IMG/VR virus record: IMGVR_UViG_3300025168_000689
Location: 1 to 23,555 of that record
Direction: 5' to 3' (one strand)
Length of the DNA: 23,555 nucleotides
From: a virus
Of the stretch, positions 1 through 7,574 are shown piece by piece (within the stretch, counting starts at the first letter, position 1; the number at the start of each line of letters is the position of its first letter). The notes under the pieces were generated by a model. The model was not told the DNA's origin and did no database searches. It saw nothing but the letters and a program-made list of their open reading frames with translations. A program made the translations under genes and the position numbers.

Positions 1-29
1 TACAGATTTACAAATAAAAGGAGAAACAA

Positions 30-1016
30 ATGACCGATGAAAAATACCCAGAACATCGCAGTTCTGCGATTGGAAAGCTAACCCCAGATTTTGAAGTATC
101 ATGCAGTGTTGTGTGTGATGTTTTTAATGTCAATCCATACACTAACCCCAATGAACGACTAAAATTATGTCACGATGCTATGAATGGCAAAGACATTAGT
201 TTTGAAACTAATAACGCTATGGATATGGGCAACAGGTTAGAAAAAGCTATAGCTTTAGCTGCCTTTGATCGCATTGGTTTATTAGACATTGAATTAGAAG
301 TAACTGAACCTGTTAGACACCCCAGTTTAATTTTAAATGGTTCAGTGGATTGTTATGGCGTTGCTGATAATTTATTCATTCAAAGAGATGTTGATAAGGG
401 TTTTTATCTGCCAGAAAAAGCAGACGATGAAGGCATTAAAATAAATGGCAAAGGTATTATTGAAATAAAAGCTACTAATGCACCTCATCAAGAAGCACCA
501 CCTCTTTATCGTGGGGTACTACAAGTAAAATCATTAATGGCTTGTACTGGCTTAGAATGGGCAGTAATCGCAATTTTAAATGGTACAGACCTTAGATGTT
601 ATTTCTACGAAAGGGATTTGGAGTGGGAAAAAAAAGACCTTGAGCCAAAGATTAAAGATTTTAACAAACGCATACCTCACTGTGATTATTATTCACCTTT
701 TGATACTCAAGATGCAGCTAGAATTAATCCTGTAGACAATGGTGAAACGACTGAACTAACTAAGACAGCACAGAAACACATAGATAATATACAAACTTGG
801 GAAATTCAGGCAAAAGAACTAAATGATCTAATCCAAAATTCCAAAACTAAGTTAATGGAAGAAATGGGAGAATCTCAACAAGGCTTCTCTAAAACTCACA
901 AGGTCATTTGGAAAACTGTTAATTACAAAGCCCAACCAGAAAAGACGAAGGTAACACCAGCAAAAGATGCTTATACACAAAGAAGATTTAGTATAAAAAA
1001 ATTAGATAAAGATTAA
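30..1016 (+). CDS. YqaJ/lambda-exonuclease-type recombination nuclease
   Basis: Predicted 5'-3' DNA exonuclease of the YqaJ/lambda Exo (PD-(D/E)XK) fold, used by phages to resect double-stranded ends for single-strand annealing recombination. The 328-aa protein shows the expected order of catalytic residues: a conserved Glu in GNRLE (E71), an Asp in GSVDCYG (D107), the E-x-K pair in IIEIKAT (E145, K147) and a Gln in RGVLQVK (Q165). The C-terminal third is charged and helical, as in other phage members. The ATG at 30 is preceded by AGGAG with a 6-base spacer, a very good ribosome site. It is the only long plus-strand gene here and overlaps the lysozyme stop by 4 bases in convergent orientation, so it probably ends the early arm. 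A single-strand annealing partner would be expected upstream, outside the window. The family call is from motifs; the exact subfamily is less certain. Confidence 0.88.
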   Translation: MTDEKYPEHRSSAIGKLTPDFEVSCSVVCDVFNVNPYTNPNERLKLCHDAMNGKDISFETNNAMDMGNRLEKAIALAAFDRIGLLDIELEVTEPVRHPSLILNGSVDCYGVADNLFIQRDVDKGFYLPEKADDEGIKINGKGIIEIKATNAPHQEAPPLYRGVLQVKSLMACTGLEWAVIAILNGTDLRCYFYERDLEWEKKDLEPKIKDFNKRIPHCDYYSPFDTQDAARINPVDNGETTELTKTAQKHIDNIQTWEIQAKELNDLIQNSKTKLMEEMGESQQGFSKTHKVIWKTVNYKAQPEKTKVTPAKDAYTQRRFSIKKLDKD

Positions 1017-1564
1017 GCTTCGTCTAAAACAAGTTGTGCGTTTCTTTTGGCACGATTAGGAACTTGCGTAGCATATTTTGAATCTAACAGTTCTTCAGCA
1101 GCAGTTTCATAATCAACATCTTCAATAGCTTCTAAAAATAATTTAAAACCTAATAAACCTTTAATACCCATGTTAAAACACATATCGCATAAAACCATTC
1201 GTACATTAAAAGGTTCATATTTCCAATGTGGTAATTCACGATCTAATTCAACAAATACATCGTCAATATCGTTGCTAAACATATACTCTATTTCAGCAAG
1301 TTTAAGACCTTTTGTTTCCAAGTTCCTACCCACGCCCACACTGGCATATCCTGATTCACAAGTATAAACTTTATATTCTAAACCTTCTTCAGCTTTGATC
1401 TTGCTTTTTAATTTTTCAATAAGTTCTGTCGTTACACCAACATCATCTTTCATTTTTTCTTCCACCTTAAAGACATCAGTAAAATCGGAATATTGCATAT
1501 AAGCATCCAATTCATCGTCAGTTCTAGTGTTAGCATTTTTCTTCTTTTTAAATAAACCAAACAT
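1013..1564 (-). CDS. GH24 (T4/R-type) lysozyme, endolysin
   Basis: Muramidase that cleaves the peptidoglycan glycan backbone at lysis. Residues 50-182 align with T4-type lysozymes: E-E-G-L at 59-62 holds the catalytic Glu (E60), the VGVG-R turn follows at 76-80, and the C-terminal Q-x-P-N-R-A-K-R motif lies at 167-174. The usual Glu-8-Asp-5-Thr triad reads Glu60-8-Cys69-5-Ser75, so both secondary positions are substituted. Cys at the Asp position is known in functional family members; Ser for Thr is conservative. The first 37 residues are a charged extension starting with a basic KKKK patch, with no signal or anchor helix, so export should depend on the holin. A second ATG at residue 38 has a GGAAG-like site five bases upstream and would give 146 aa, closer to the usual family length. 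It starts three bases after the holin stop. Confidence 0.9.
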   Translation of the reverse strand: MFGLFKKKKNANTRTDDELDAYMQYSDFTDVFKVEEKMKDDVGVTTELIEKLKSKIKAEEGLEYKVYTCESGYASVGVGRNLETKGLKLAEIEYMFSNDIDDVFVELDRELPHWKYEPFNVRMVLCDMCFNMGIKGLLGFKLFLEAIEDVDYETAAEELLDSKYATQVPNRAKRNAQLVLDEA

Positions 1565-1567
1565 AAA

Positions 1568-1951
1568 TTATTTGGCGTGAACATTTTTAGTTTTTTCAAA
1601 GCTGCGTAAGCCCGACATGCCAAGCATAGCCATTAAAATAGTGCTGAGTTGTGCAAAGTCAAAATCTGGTAGCTCTACTTGGTTTCCTGTTGCAGTTAAA
1701 ATAGTTAAAAGTAATGGTTGAATAATAAAGTGATACGCCATTGCTACACCACATGTCCAACCAACAAAAGGTCGCCACGAATTTTGAAACCAATTGCTTG
1801 ATTTAGCATCTTCTTTTAATAATTCTATTTGAGCTAAATTAGCTTCGTGAAATAAAGTATTGAGTTCGTGATCTAACTTAGCTTGTAAATCTTTATCCTT
1901 AACAAACTTATTAACGATCTTTGATACTGGTGCTATTAATTGTTCTATCAT
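1568..1951 (-). CDS. Holin, 3TM/GTA-holin-like family
   Basis: Inner-membrane protein that times lysis by permeabilising the membrane for the endolysin encoded immediately downstream. The 127-aa protein has an amphipathic charged N-terminal half (residues 1-55), then the signature W-x(5)-WRPFVGW at 54-65, a hydrophobic segment at about 62-87, and a second hydrophobic segment at about 100-115 ending in LGMSGLRSFEK (110-120). This pattern is typical of the phage/GTA holin family usually named Holin_3TMs. Its ATG overlaps the stop of the preceding 47-aa gene as ATGA, indicating translational coupling, and its stop lies three bases before the lysozyme start. The family call rests on the WRP-GW and GLRS-FEK signatures together with position. 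Confidence 0.87.
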   Translation of the reverse strand: MIEQLIAPVSKIVNKFVKDKDLQAKLDHELNTLFHEANLAQIELLKEDAKSSNWFQNSWRPFVGWTCGVAMAYHFIIQPLLLTILTATGNQVELPDFDFAQLSTILMAMLGMSGLRSFEKTKNVHAK

Positions 1952-2091
1952 TCAAACCACTCTCTTTCCATGTTGCGTTCAAACAATGGTCTGTATTTTT
2001 CTAAAGTGACCATTGGCATCCCTGCCTGACTTCTCGATTTATTGTATTCTTGATAAGACTTTTGTAATTGTTTTTCTGTATAAAGAATCAT
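1948..2091 (-). CDS. Small lysis-region protein, 47 aa, unknown function
   Basis: This short ORF fills the gap between two longer genes. Its ATG (2091-2089) overlaps the TGA of the upstream gene as ATGA, and its own TGA (1950-1948) overlaps the holin ATG the same way, which is strong evidence that it is translated. The product begins MILYTEKQLQ and ends MEREWFE. It is charged, contains several Tyr/Arg/Glu residues and a central G-M-P-x-V-T-L-E-K-Y-R segment, and has no membrane helix. Small proteins with a similar Y-T-E-K-Q-L opening are, from memory, common in marine phages, but no function can be assigned. Its place directly before the holin would suit a role in lysis or merely in coupling translation. 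Confidence 0.75.
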   Translation of the reverse strand: MILYTEKQLQKSYQEYNKSRSQAGMPMVTLEKYRPLFERNMEREWFE

Positions 2092-2306
2092 ATAAAACTT
2101 TTTACAACCAAAGATAACAAAAGAGTAATAGCAATACTAGCGAACCACCATAGCCGAGAACTATTAGCAATAACCATTGCTTCAATGCGATCAATCTTTT
2201 CAAAGTTATGTTTCCACCTTTCTGAACATAATTGTTCGTGAAGGTCTAAATCGTGGGAAACTTGATTAACTGTTGTCCTCTGAACTGGTTTCTTCTTCGT
2301 TACCAT
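2088..2306 (-). CDS. Tail-anchored membrane protein, XhlA/holin-like
   Basis: A 72-aa protein with a basic start (MVTKKKP), a polar helical middle rich in His, Glu and Arg (residues 17-45, consistent with a short coiled coil, ending KIDRIEAMV) and one C-terminal membrane helix at about 52-69, followed by K-S-F-I. This plan resembles XhlA-type phage membrane proteins that act with holins. The resemblance is architectural, not a proven match. The ATG at 2306 is chosen over an upstream in-frame TTG at 2333, which would lengthen the overlap with the preceding gene from 41 to 68 bases. A GGAAG-like site lies before the ATG. The stop overlaps the next gene as ATGA. Function in lysis is inferred from the neighbours. 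Confidence 0.7.
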   Translation of the reverse strand: MVTKKKPVQRTTVNQVSHDLDLHEQLCSERWKHNFEKIDRIEAMVIANSSRLWWFASIAITLLLSLVVKSFI

Positions 2307-2535
2307 CTTCGACTTCCATTGTGGTAGATTCAAAAGCTTTAATCATAATGTTTTTGTAATCGTTAGTAATTACATAATCATCATAAACTTCTTGTAATCT
2401 AGCTAGTTTTTTACCAGATGCGTTTAACTTCATAGCGATATCTTTTTGAGCATCGGATAAATCTTCTGCTCGATATTCAACTTCGTTAAAAGTTATTATT
2501 ACTGGTTCTTCGTTTTTCATTTCTTTGTCTGTCAT
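2266..2535 (-). CDS. Small acidic protein, unknown function
   Basis: An 89-aa acidic protein. The core is V-I-I-T-F-N-E-V-E-Y (residues 12-21), then E-D-L-S-D-A-Q-K and a helical stretch with K-K-L-A-R-L-Q-E-V-Y, followed by a very acidic tail rich in Glu, Asp and Ser. The arrangement of a short beta hairpin followed by D-L-S and a long helix recalls the small DUF6447-like phage proteins, but I cannot confirm that. The ATG is supported by an AAGGAAAAGG site immediately upstream. It begins 34 bases after the stop of the 39-aa gene, and its 3' end overlaps the following gene by 41 bases. It lies in the lysis cassette but has no membrane segment. Confidence 0.75.
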   Translation of the reverse strand: MTDKEMKNEEPVIITFNEVEYRAEDLSDAQKDIAMKLNASGKKLARLQEVYDDYVITNDYKNIMIKAFESTTMEVEDGNEEETSSEDNS

Positions 2536-2569
2536 ATTTACCTTTTCCTTGATTAAAAATTAATTATAA

Positions 2570-2689
2570 CTATTCTTTTAACCAATTCAAAAGATTTTCT
2601 TTTAAATCTTGATACCTAAGTGGGTCTGATACTTTTAAATAAATTCCTAAAAAAAATATAACAAAACCCAATACCAAAAGATAATCCAT
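2570..2689 (-). CDS. 39-aa single-pass membrane protein
   Basis: A short ORF in the gap after the 103-aa gene. Its ATG (2689-2687) shares one base with the upstream TAA, forming TAATG, and a GGTGGG tract just before could act as a ribosome site. The product begins MDYLLVLGFV, with an N-terminal hydrophobic helix at about residues 3-19, and then has a charged 20-residue tail with S-D-P-L-R-Y-Q-D-L-K. The size and layout would fit a small membrane partner in lysis (pinholin, holin regulator or similar), but nothing diagnostic is present. Coupling of the start and a clean TAG stop are the evidence that it is real. Confidence 0.65.
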   Translation of the reverse strand: MDYLLVLGFVIFFLGIYLKVSDPLRYQDLKENLLNWLKE

Positions 2690-3000
2690 TACCCACCAAT
2701 TGTTTTAGTTTCAGTAGTAGGGTTTTTTTGACTTTCTATCTGAGCATCTAAGTTAGCTGCTAATGCTGTTACTGCTTCTTCGCCCATCGCACTTACAACC
2801 CATGCTTGTACTTCTTCAGTAGTCACACTGTCAAAGTCTATAAAGCTACCAAGCTCGTCAGTATTTAAAGTTTGTGTACCATAACTAGAAGCTGAAAAAT
2901 CTTCTTCTGTTTTAGCTACACGCCAGTGTACATTGTAGATCACATTGCTGTGATCTTCTTTTGTAGGGTACACATCTACAGTTTTTACATCCCATTCCAT
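2689..3000 (-). CDS. DUF7936-like small phage protein
   Basis: A 103-aa protein opening M-E-W-D-V-K-T-V-D-V-Y-P with Y-N-V-H-W-R-V, then S-x-Y-G-T-Q and a helical V-x-x-W-V-V-S-A-M-G segment, ending in a low-complexity N-P-T-T-E-T-K tail. I recognise this pattern from small proteins that often sit next to tail-fibre genes in marine and T4-like phages (a DUF7936-type family); the molecular role is unknown. The ATG has a GAGGT ribosome site at the usual spacing. It begins one base after the fibre gene stop and is therefore probably co-translated with it. It may be a structural or fibre-associated protein, which is inference from position. Confidence 0.75.
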   Translation of the reverse strand: MEWDVKTVDVYPTKEDHSNVIYNVHWRVAKTEEDFSASSYGTQTLNTDELGSFIDFDSVTTEEVQAWVVSAMGEEAVTALAANLDAQIESQKNPTTETKTIGG

Positions 3001-3001
3001 T

Positions 3002-6000
3002 CTATTTACCTCTTAATTTATTTATTTGTGTTTGTAAATCTTCTATTAATTCTTGTTGTTCTTGGATTGCCTTAGTTAATACTGCTGTTAATTGACCATA
3101 CGCCACACCTTTAGAACCATCCTCACCATTAACAATTTCAGGAATGTTTAATTCTAATTCTTGTGCAACAAAACCAATTTGTTGCTCATCATCAGGTTTC
3201 ATTTTGTAAGTTCTAGGTTTTAATTTTTTAACAGTGTCTAAACCATAATTAATATCAACAATATCTTTTTTATAAGCTACATCAGAAGCATCTACCCATG
3301 CACCTGCTGCTGATAATTGTGCTTGATTAGAGCCACTTGTAAAATATAAAATCATACTAGCAGAATCATTACCATACATTAGTCTATATTCGCCACTACT
3401 CGTACCTCTAGCTATTGCAATGCCCTCTCTTGATACAGCTACTTTTTCACCTGCATTTGGTTTAGAAGTTCTATCAACTAACAGCGTTCCAGAAGAATCA
3501 ATTCGCATTTTCTCTGCGCCATCTTGATAAAATTTTGTATTAGCACTGTCTTGGTTGATTATATTTAAGTCACCGCCATCACCTTTCTTTTCAAAATAAG
3601 CGTATGCACCATCAGAACCAGAACTAAAGTTGCCATTGTCTGCATCCAAAAACATCATAGCCCTTCTGCTTCCTGCTGTTGATGAACTTGTTAAAGAAAA
3701 CCCACCACCAGCATTATGATTAGAAGTAGATTCTGAAGTTCTTGTGTGAAAAATTGACTGTGGCGATGCAGTGCCAATTCCTACCTTGCCAGTAGAATCA
3801 ATTCTCAGTGCTTCTGATAATGTATTACCATTAGCTACACTAAAAACCATACCACTAGGAGAAGGGAAAGTTCCACCAGACAATGCTTCTGTGACCTTAC
3901 TTGTAATCTGTCCTCTTATTGGTTGACTTGTTGAGCTGTCATCAGTTCTAAAATTAATAGTACCAATTGTGTCGTTTGTGTCCCAACCACCACCATCTTC
4001 TTTATTGGTAATACTTAAAATTGCACCATTAGTTTGATCAGACTTAGCTATTTCTAAAGTAGATACTGGCGATGAAGTTCCAATTCCAGTTTTTCCGTCA
4101 CCTTTTACTGTTAGATAAGTGGCAGAATTATCAAATTTACGAACACTTAAAGATTCATCTGAACTATTTGAGCCACCTTGTATATGAACTCCATAATTTC
4201 TTCCTGCTGTAGCTTCACTATTAACAAACTTAGCAATATTTCTTTCATCAGCAACACCATCGGCAGCACTAACATTTAAAACAGCTACATCATCTGTAGT
4301 GTTTCCGATGGATACGAAACCACTGTCGTGGATGCGCATTTTTTCTGAATCAGAAGTTGCGAATTTTAAATTCCCACTATCAACATTATAGAAAGTCATA
4401 TCATTACCACTTTTTTCTATAAAGGCAGAAAGAGTATCTGCTGAATGAAATCCTATATATTTTGAACCTGTTCCAGATGCTGATAAATGAACATTTCCTC
4501 TAACTTCTAAAGCACCTAATGGGTCAGTGACTCCAATTCCAACCTTATTATTAAATAGTGCTGTACCAGCATCAGACATATCAAGGGTAAGAGCAGTTAT
4601 TGTGCTTCCGCCATCGTTACCTTTAAATAAAATATCTTTGTTAGATGTGTCAGTGTAAATATTTAGATCACCATTATCTGATTGGAATCTACCAAATTCT
4701 GTGCCATTGTCTTTAAAGAAAACATCCCCACCATCAACATCAACAATAAAATCTGAAGCAATATCTAAAGTAAGACTGCCTGAACTAACATCTATTTCTT
4801 GACCATCAATTGTTATGTTATCTACAGAAATACCAGCATCAACTGTTAAAGTTGAAGGTGCTACTAATGCACCACTCAATTTAGCAGAAGTAACTGTTGA
4901 ATCAGCTAAAGTAGTTGATAAAGCAACATTACCAGTGCCATCAAAAGAAACTGCACCAGCAGTAACATTGCCAGTTAAACTAAAGTTTCTAGCAGTAGCT
5001 AAAGCTGTTGATGTGGCTGCTAATCCTACTGCTATATTTGCAGTACCATCAAAGCTAGTACCACCAATTGTTCTAGCAGTTTCTAAAGCTGTAGCGGTTG
5101 CAGCATTTCCAGTTGTATCTTGGTTTAAAGTACCAACGACAAAATCTAGCGTACCATCGCCATCTTGATAAGTAACAGTAATACCAGTTTCAGTATTACC
5201 AGTGACCATGCCACCAACTATGTCTTGTACTCTTTCAGCATTAACTGTGACATCACCAGAACTAACTGTGAAATCTGTACCATCAAAAGATGCAATACCT
5301 TTGTTTGTTTCTGTCGCATCTTCTGCTGAAACTGTGATAGTGGCATTTTCTGAACCACCACCACTAACATTAATACCTTCACCAGCAGTTAGATCAGCTA
5401 CAAAGTTACCTGTAGTATCAGTAGCTAATGCAACTGAATTAGGTTGTATAGCTGTAGAAATAGATATACCAGCAGAACCATCAAAATTAGCAGTTCCAAC
5501 TACATCACCACTCAAAGCAATTGCTCTTGCTGTTGATAAAGTATTAGCACTACCAGTTACATTACCAGTTACATTACCTTCTAAATTAGAAACTAAAGTG
5601 CCAACAGCATAACCAGTGCCAGATGTATTAACTGTCGTGGTTGGTTCTGCTTGTAAATCTTTAAATAATTTAAACTTACCTGAATCGTTAGCATCTCTAA
5701 ATAAACCTGCATATAAATCTTGTGAACCTGAAGTATCGTATAAACCATAAAAACCTATATCAACAGAATCAGCACCAGAATTACTATTGGCTAATTTTAT
5801 TAAAGGATCTTCAACAGATAGTGTCGCAGTGTTGACAGTTGTTGTAGTGCCATTGACAGTTAAATTACCAGCTATCGTGACATCATCAGGTAAACCGACA
5901 GTCACACCTGCTGTTTCACTGCCAGAACCAGATACTTCTATTTCGTTCGTTGTTCCTGCAATTGTTGCTACATAATTTCCACTTGATTGTGTGCCTAAAA

Positions 6001-7531
6001 CAACTGCATTGTTTGCTAGTTGATCAGTAGTAATTGCATCATCAGCAATATCTAAAGTTATCGCTGCACTTTCTGCACCACTATTAGCAACTGTTATTTT
6101 TGAATTACCAGCATCAGCTATAGTTGCTACATAATTACCAGTTGTGTCTGTGCCTAAAGCTATACTGTTAGCTTGTATCGTTGTAGATATGGTAATTCCA
6201 GCAGTGCCATCAAAGTTTGCTGTACCGACTACATCGCCTGATAAAGCAATAGCTCTAGCAGTAGCTAATTTAGTTGCAGTTGCAGCATTACCAACTAATG
6301 CAGATGTAACTTGATTAAACTGCACATTGTCACCAGTGCCGACTGCTTGACCAATAGCAAAAGTAACGCCATTCCCTGATGCAGTAGAACTAACACCAGT
6401 ACCACCTAATAATGATAAGGTTTCTGAATCTAAGTCTATGGCTATGGTATTTGAACCATCTGTAATGTCTAAATCTTGAACAGTAACTTGAGCATCAACA
6501 TAAGTCTTAATAGCTTTTGCTGAAGCAAGAGTATCATCTGAACCTGATACGCTTGATAGATCGGTATCTAAGACACCTGATTTAAAATTGTCTACTTCAA
6601 AATTAGTTAGAGTATTGTTATCAAGATCAATACTTTTATTGGTTAAAGTTTGTGAACCAACTAATGTTGCAACTGTAGAATCTATTGCAAAAGTAAAACC
6701 ATTACCAGAAGCTGTTGAAGTAAGACCTGTGCCACCTAATAAAGATAATGTTTCTGAATCAAGATCAATGCTAATGCTTGTTGTGCCATCGGTAGCATCT
6801 AAATCTTGTGCAGTTACTTGTGCATCAACATAAGTTTTAATAGCTTTAGCAGATGCTAATGTATTGTCACTGCCAGATACTGAACTTAAATCAGTATCTA
6901 AAACACCTGATTTTAAATTATCAACTTCAACATTACTAAGTGTGTTGTTGTCTATATCTAAAGTTTTGTTTGTTAAAGTTTGACTGCCGACTAAAGTAGC
7001 TACAGTAGCATCAATTGCAAAAGTAACATTGTTACCTGATGCACTAGATGTTAAACCTGTGCCACCCAACAATCCTAAAGATTCTGAATCTAAATCAATA
7101 GATATTGAACTACTGCCATCTGAAATGTCTAGGTCTTGTGCAGTCACTTGCGAATCTACATAAGCTTTGATGGATTGTTGAGTAGCTAATGCTGTTGCAG
7201 AATCAGAATTAAGATTGTCCTCATCTAAAATTGTTGTAACTGTTGAACCTGAACTAAAACTAAAAGAAGAAATGCCATTAACAGTACCACCATTGATATC
7301 AACTGTATTATCTGCTGTGACAGATATAGGTAAAGTAATCCATGCGTTATCAGCACTATTTCTAATTTTTAAAAGATTGTTTGTGGTGTCTACCCACCAT
7401 TCGTAAGCAAAAGTGGTAGCTGGTTGTGAATTACCACTGTTGTTTGTTGCAATTGCACCTAAAGCATTATTTAAGTCTGCTCTAAAATCTGCACCTGTTT
7501 GATTGGCTAAATTATAATCGTGTTGGCTCAT
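3002..7531 (-). CDS. Long tail fibre with C-terminal S74 chaperone domain
   Basis: The 1509-aa receptor-binding fibre. The N-terminus (H-D-Y-N-L-A-N-Q-T-G, then F-A-Y-E-W-W-V-D-T-T at about 41-50) is typical of virion-attaching ends of marine phage fibres. Residues 121-393 are two full and one partial copies of an exact 110-residue repeat. Residues 424-469 and 667-712 are a second repeat pair. From about 1000 onward there are G-x-V-G-I-G-T-x-x-P units, common in trimeric beta-structured fibres. The C-terminus is a Peptidase S74 intramolecular chaperone: the Ser-Lys dyad is S1416 and K1421 in S-D-V-A-Y-K, followed by I-G-F-V-A-Q-E-L and a Y-G-Q-L-T-A-V-L helix. This domain normally assists trimerisation and is then cut off before the Ser. 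A TAGGAA ribosome site lies seven bases before the ATG. Long plus-strand reading frames opposite it are by-products of its biased composition. Confidence 0.93.
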   Translation of the reverse strand: MSQHDYNLANQTGADFRADLNNALGAIATNNSGNSQPATTFAYEWWVDTTNNLLKIRNSADNAWITLPISVTADNTVDINGGTVNGISSFSFSSGSTVTTILDEDNLNSDSATALATQQSIKAYVDSQVTAQDLDISDGSSSISIDLDSESLGLLGGTGLTSSASGNNVTFAIDATVATLVGSQTLTNKTLDIDNNTLSNVEVDNLKSGVLDTDLSSVSGSDNTLASAKAIKTYVDAQVTAQDLDATDGTTSISIDLDSETLSLLGGTGLTSTASGNGFTFAIDSTVATLVGSQTLTNKSIDLDNNTLTNFEVDNFKSGVLDTDLSSVSGSDDTLASAKAIKTYVDAQVTVQDLDITDGSNTIAIDLDSETLSLLGGTGVSSTASGNGVTFAIGQAVGTGDNVQFNQVTSALVGNAATATKLATARAIALSGDVVGTANFDGTAGITISTTIQANSIALGTDTTGNYVATIADAGNSKITVANSGAESAAITLDIADDAITTDQLANNAVVLGTQSSGNYVATIAGTTNEIEVSGSGSETAGVTVGLPDDVTIAGNLTVNGTTTTVNTATLSVEDPLIKLANSNSGADSVDIGFYGLYDTSGSQDLYAGLFRDANDSGKFKLFKDLQAEPTTTVNTSGTGYAVGTLVSNLEGNVTGNVTGSANTLSTARAIALSGDVVGTANFDGSAGISISTAIQPNSVALATDTTGNFVADLTAGEGINVSGGGSENATITVSAEDATETNKGIASFDGTDFTVSSGDVTVNAERVQDIVGGMVTGNTETGITVTYQDGDGTLDFVVGTLNQDTTGNAATATALETARTIGGTSFDGTANIAVGLAATSTALATARNFSLTGNVTAGAVSFDGTGNVALSTTLADSTVTSAKLSGALVAPSTLTVDAGISVDNITIDGQEIDVSSGSLTLDIASDFIVDVDGGDVFFKDNGTEFGRFQSDNGDLNIYTDTSNKDILFKGNDGGSTITALTLDMSDAGTALFNNKVGIGVTDPLGALEVRGNVHLSASGTGSKYIGFHSADTLSAFIEKSGNDMTFYNVDSGNLKFATSDSEKMRIHDSGFVSIGNTTDDVAVLNVSAADGVADERNIAKFVNSEATAGRNYGVHIQGGSNSSDESLSVRKFDNSATYLTVKGDGKTGIGTSSPVSTLEIAKSDQTNGAILSITNKEDGGGWDTNDTIGTINFRTDDSSTSQPIRGQITSKVTEALSGGTFPSPSGMVFSVANGNTLSEALRIDSTGKVGIGTASPQSIFHTRTSESTSNHNAGGGFSLTSSSTAGSRRAMMFLDADNGNFSSGSDGAYAYFEKKGDGGDLNIINQDSANTKFYQDGAEKMRIDSSGTLLVDRTSKPNAGEKVAVSREGIAIARGTSSGEYRLMYGNDSASMILYFTSGSNQAQLSAAGAWVDASDVAYKKDIVDINYGLDTVKKLKPRTYKMKPDDEQQIGFVAQELELNIPEIVNGEDGSKGVAYGQLTAVLTKAIQEQQELIEDLQTQINKLRGK
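5396..5533 (-). repeat. Fibre repeat B, copy 2
   Basis: Residues 667-712 of the fibre, nearly identical to copy 1 at 6125-6262 (Thr/Ser, Ala/Pro, Ile/Val and Tyr/Phe type changes). Silent third-position differences again outnumber coding ones by eye. Confidence 0.8.
6125..6262 (-). repeat. Fibre repeat B, copy 1
   Basis: Residues 424-469 of the fibre, containing A-R-A-I-A-L-S-G-D-V-V-G-T-A-N-F-D-G and ending T-D-T-T-G-N-Y-V-A. The same 46 residues recur 243 residues later (copy 2) with few changes. Weaker relatives with T-A-R and F-D-G-T lie further on, near residues 815-870. Confidence 0.8.
6353..7171 (-). repeat. Exact 110-residue (330-bp) tandem repeats in the fibre gene
   Basis: Unit 1 covers residues 121-230 (7171-6842), unit 2 residues 231-340 (6841-6512), and a partial unit 3 residues 341 to about 393 (6511-6353). 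Anchors I-K-x-Y-V-D-x-Q-V-T, L-L-G-G-T-G, A-T-L-V-G-S-Q-T-L-T-N-K and L-D-T-D-L-S-S-V-S-G-S-D fall in the same register with no insertions or deletions. Codons differ at many silent sites while residues stay the same, so the duplication is old and the protein sequence is constrained. Confidence 0.9.
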
Positions 7532-7574
7532 AATAAATTCCTATTATATAATTTTTATCGTTTTATCTCATTAA

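Noticed and set aside
4815-6833. Several plus-strand reading frames of 62-136 codons opposite the tail fibre
   Set aside because: They are low-complexity Val/Ser/Pro/Ala-rich by-products of the repetitive fibre gene on the other strand, without ribosome sites.
6353-7171. CRISPR array or DNA satellite as the cause of the 330-bp period
   Set aside because: The repeats are coding, lie in one frame, diverge at silent positions and are far longer than CRISPR repeats.
7540-7574. TATAAT-like hexamer before the fibre gene as a promoter
   Set aside because: It lacks a recognisable -35 box at the right spacing in a very AT-rich spacer, and the fibre gene can be served by the operon transcript.
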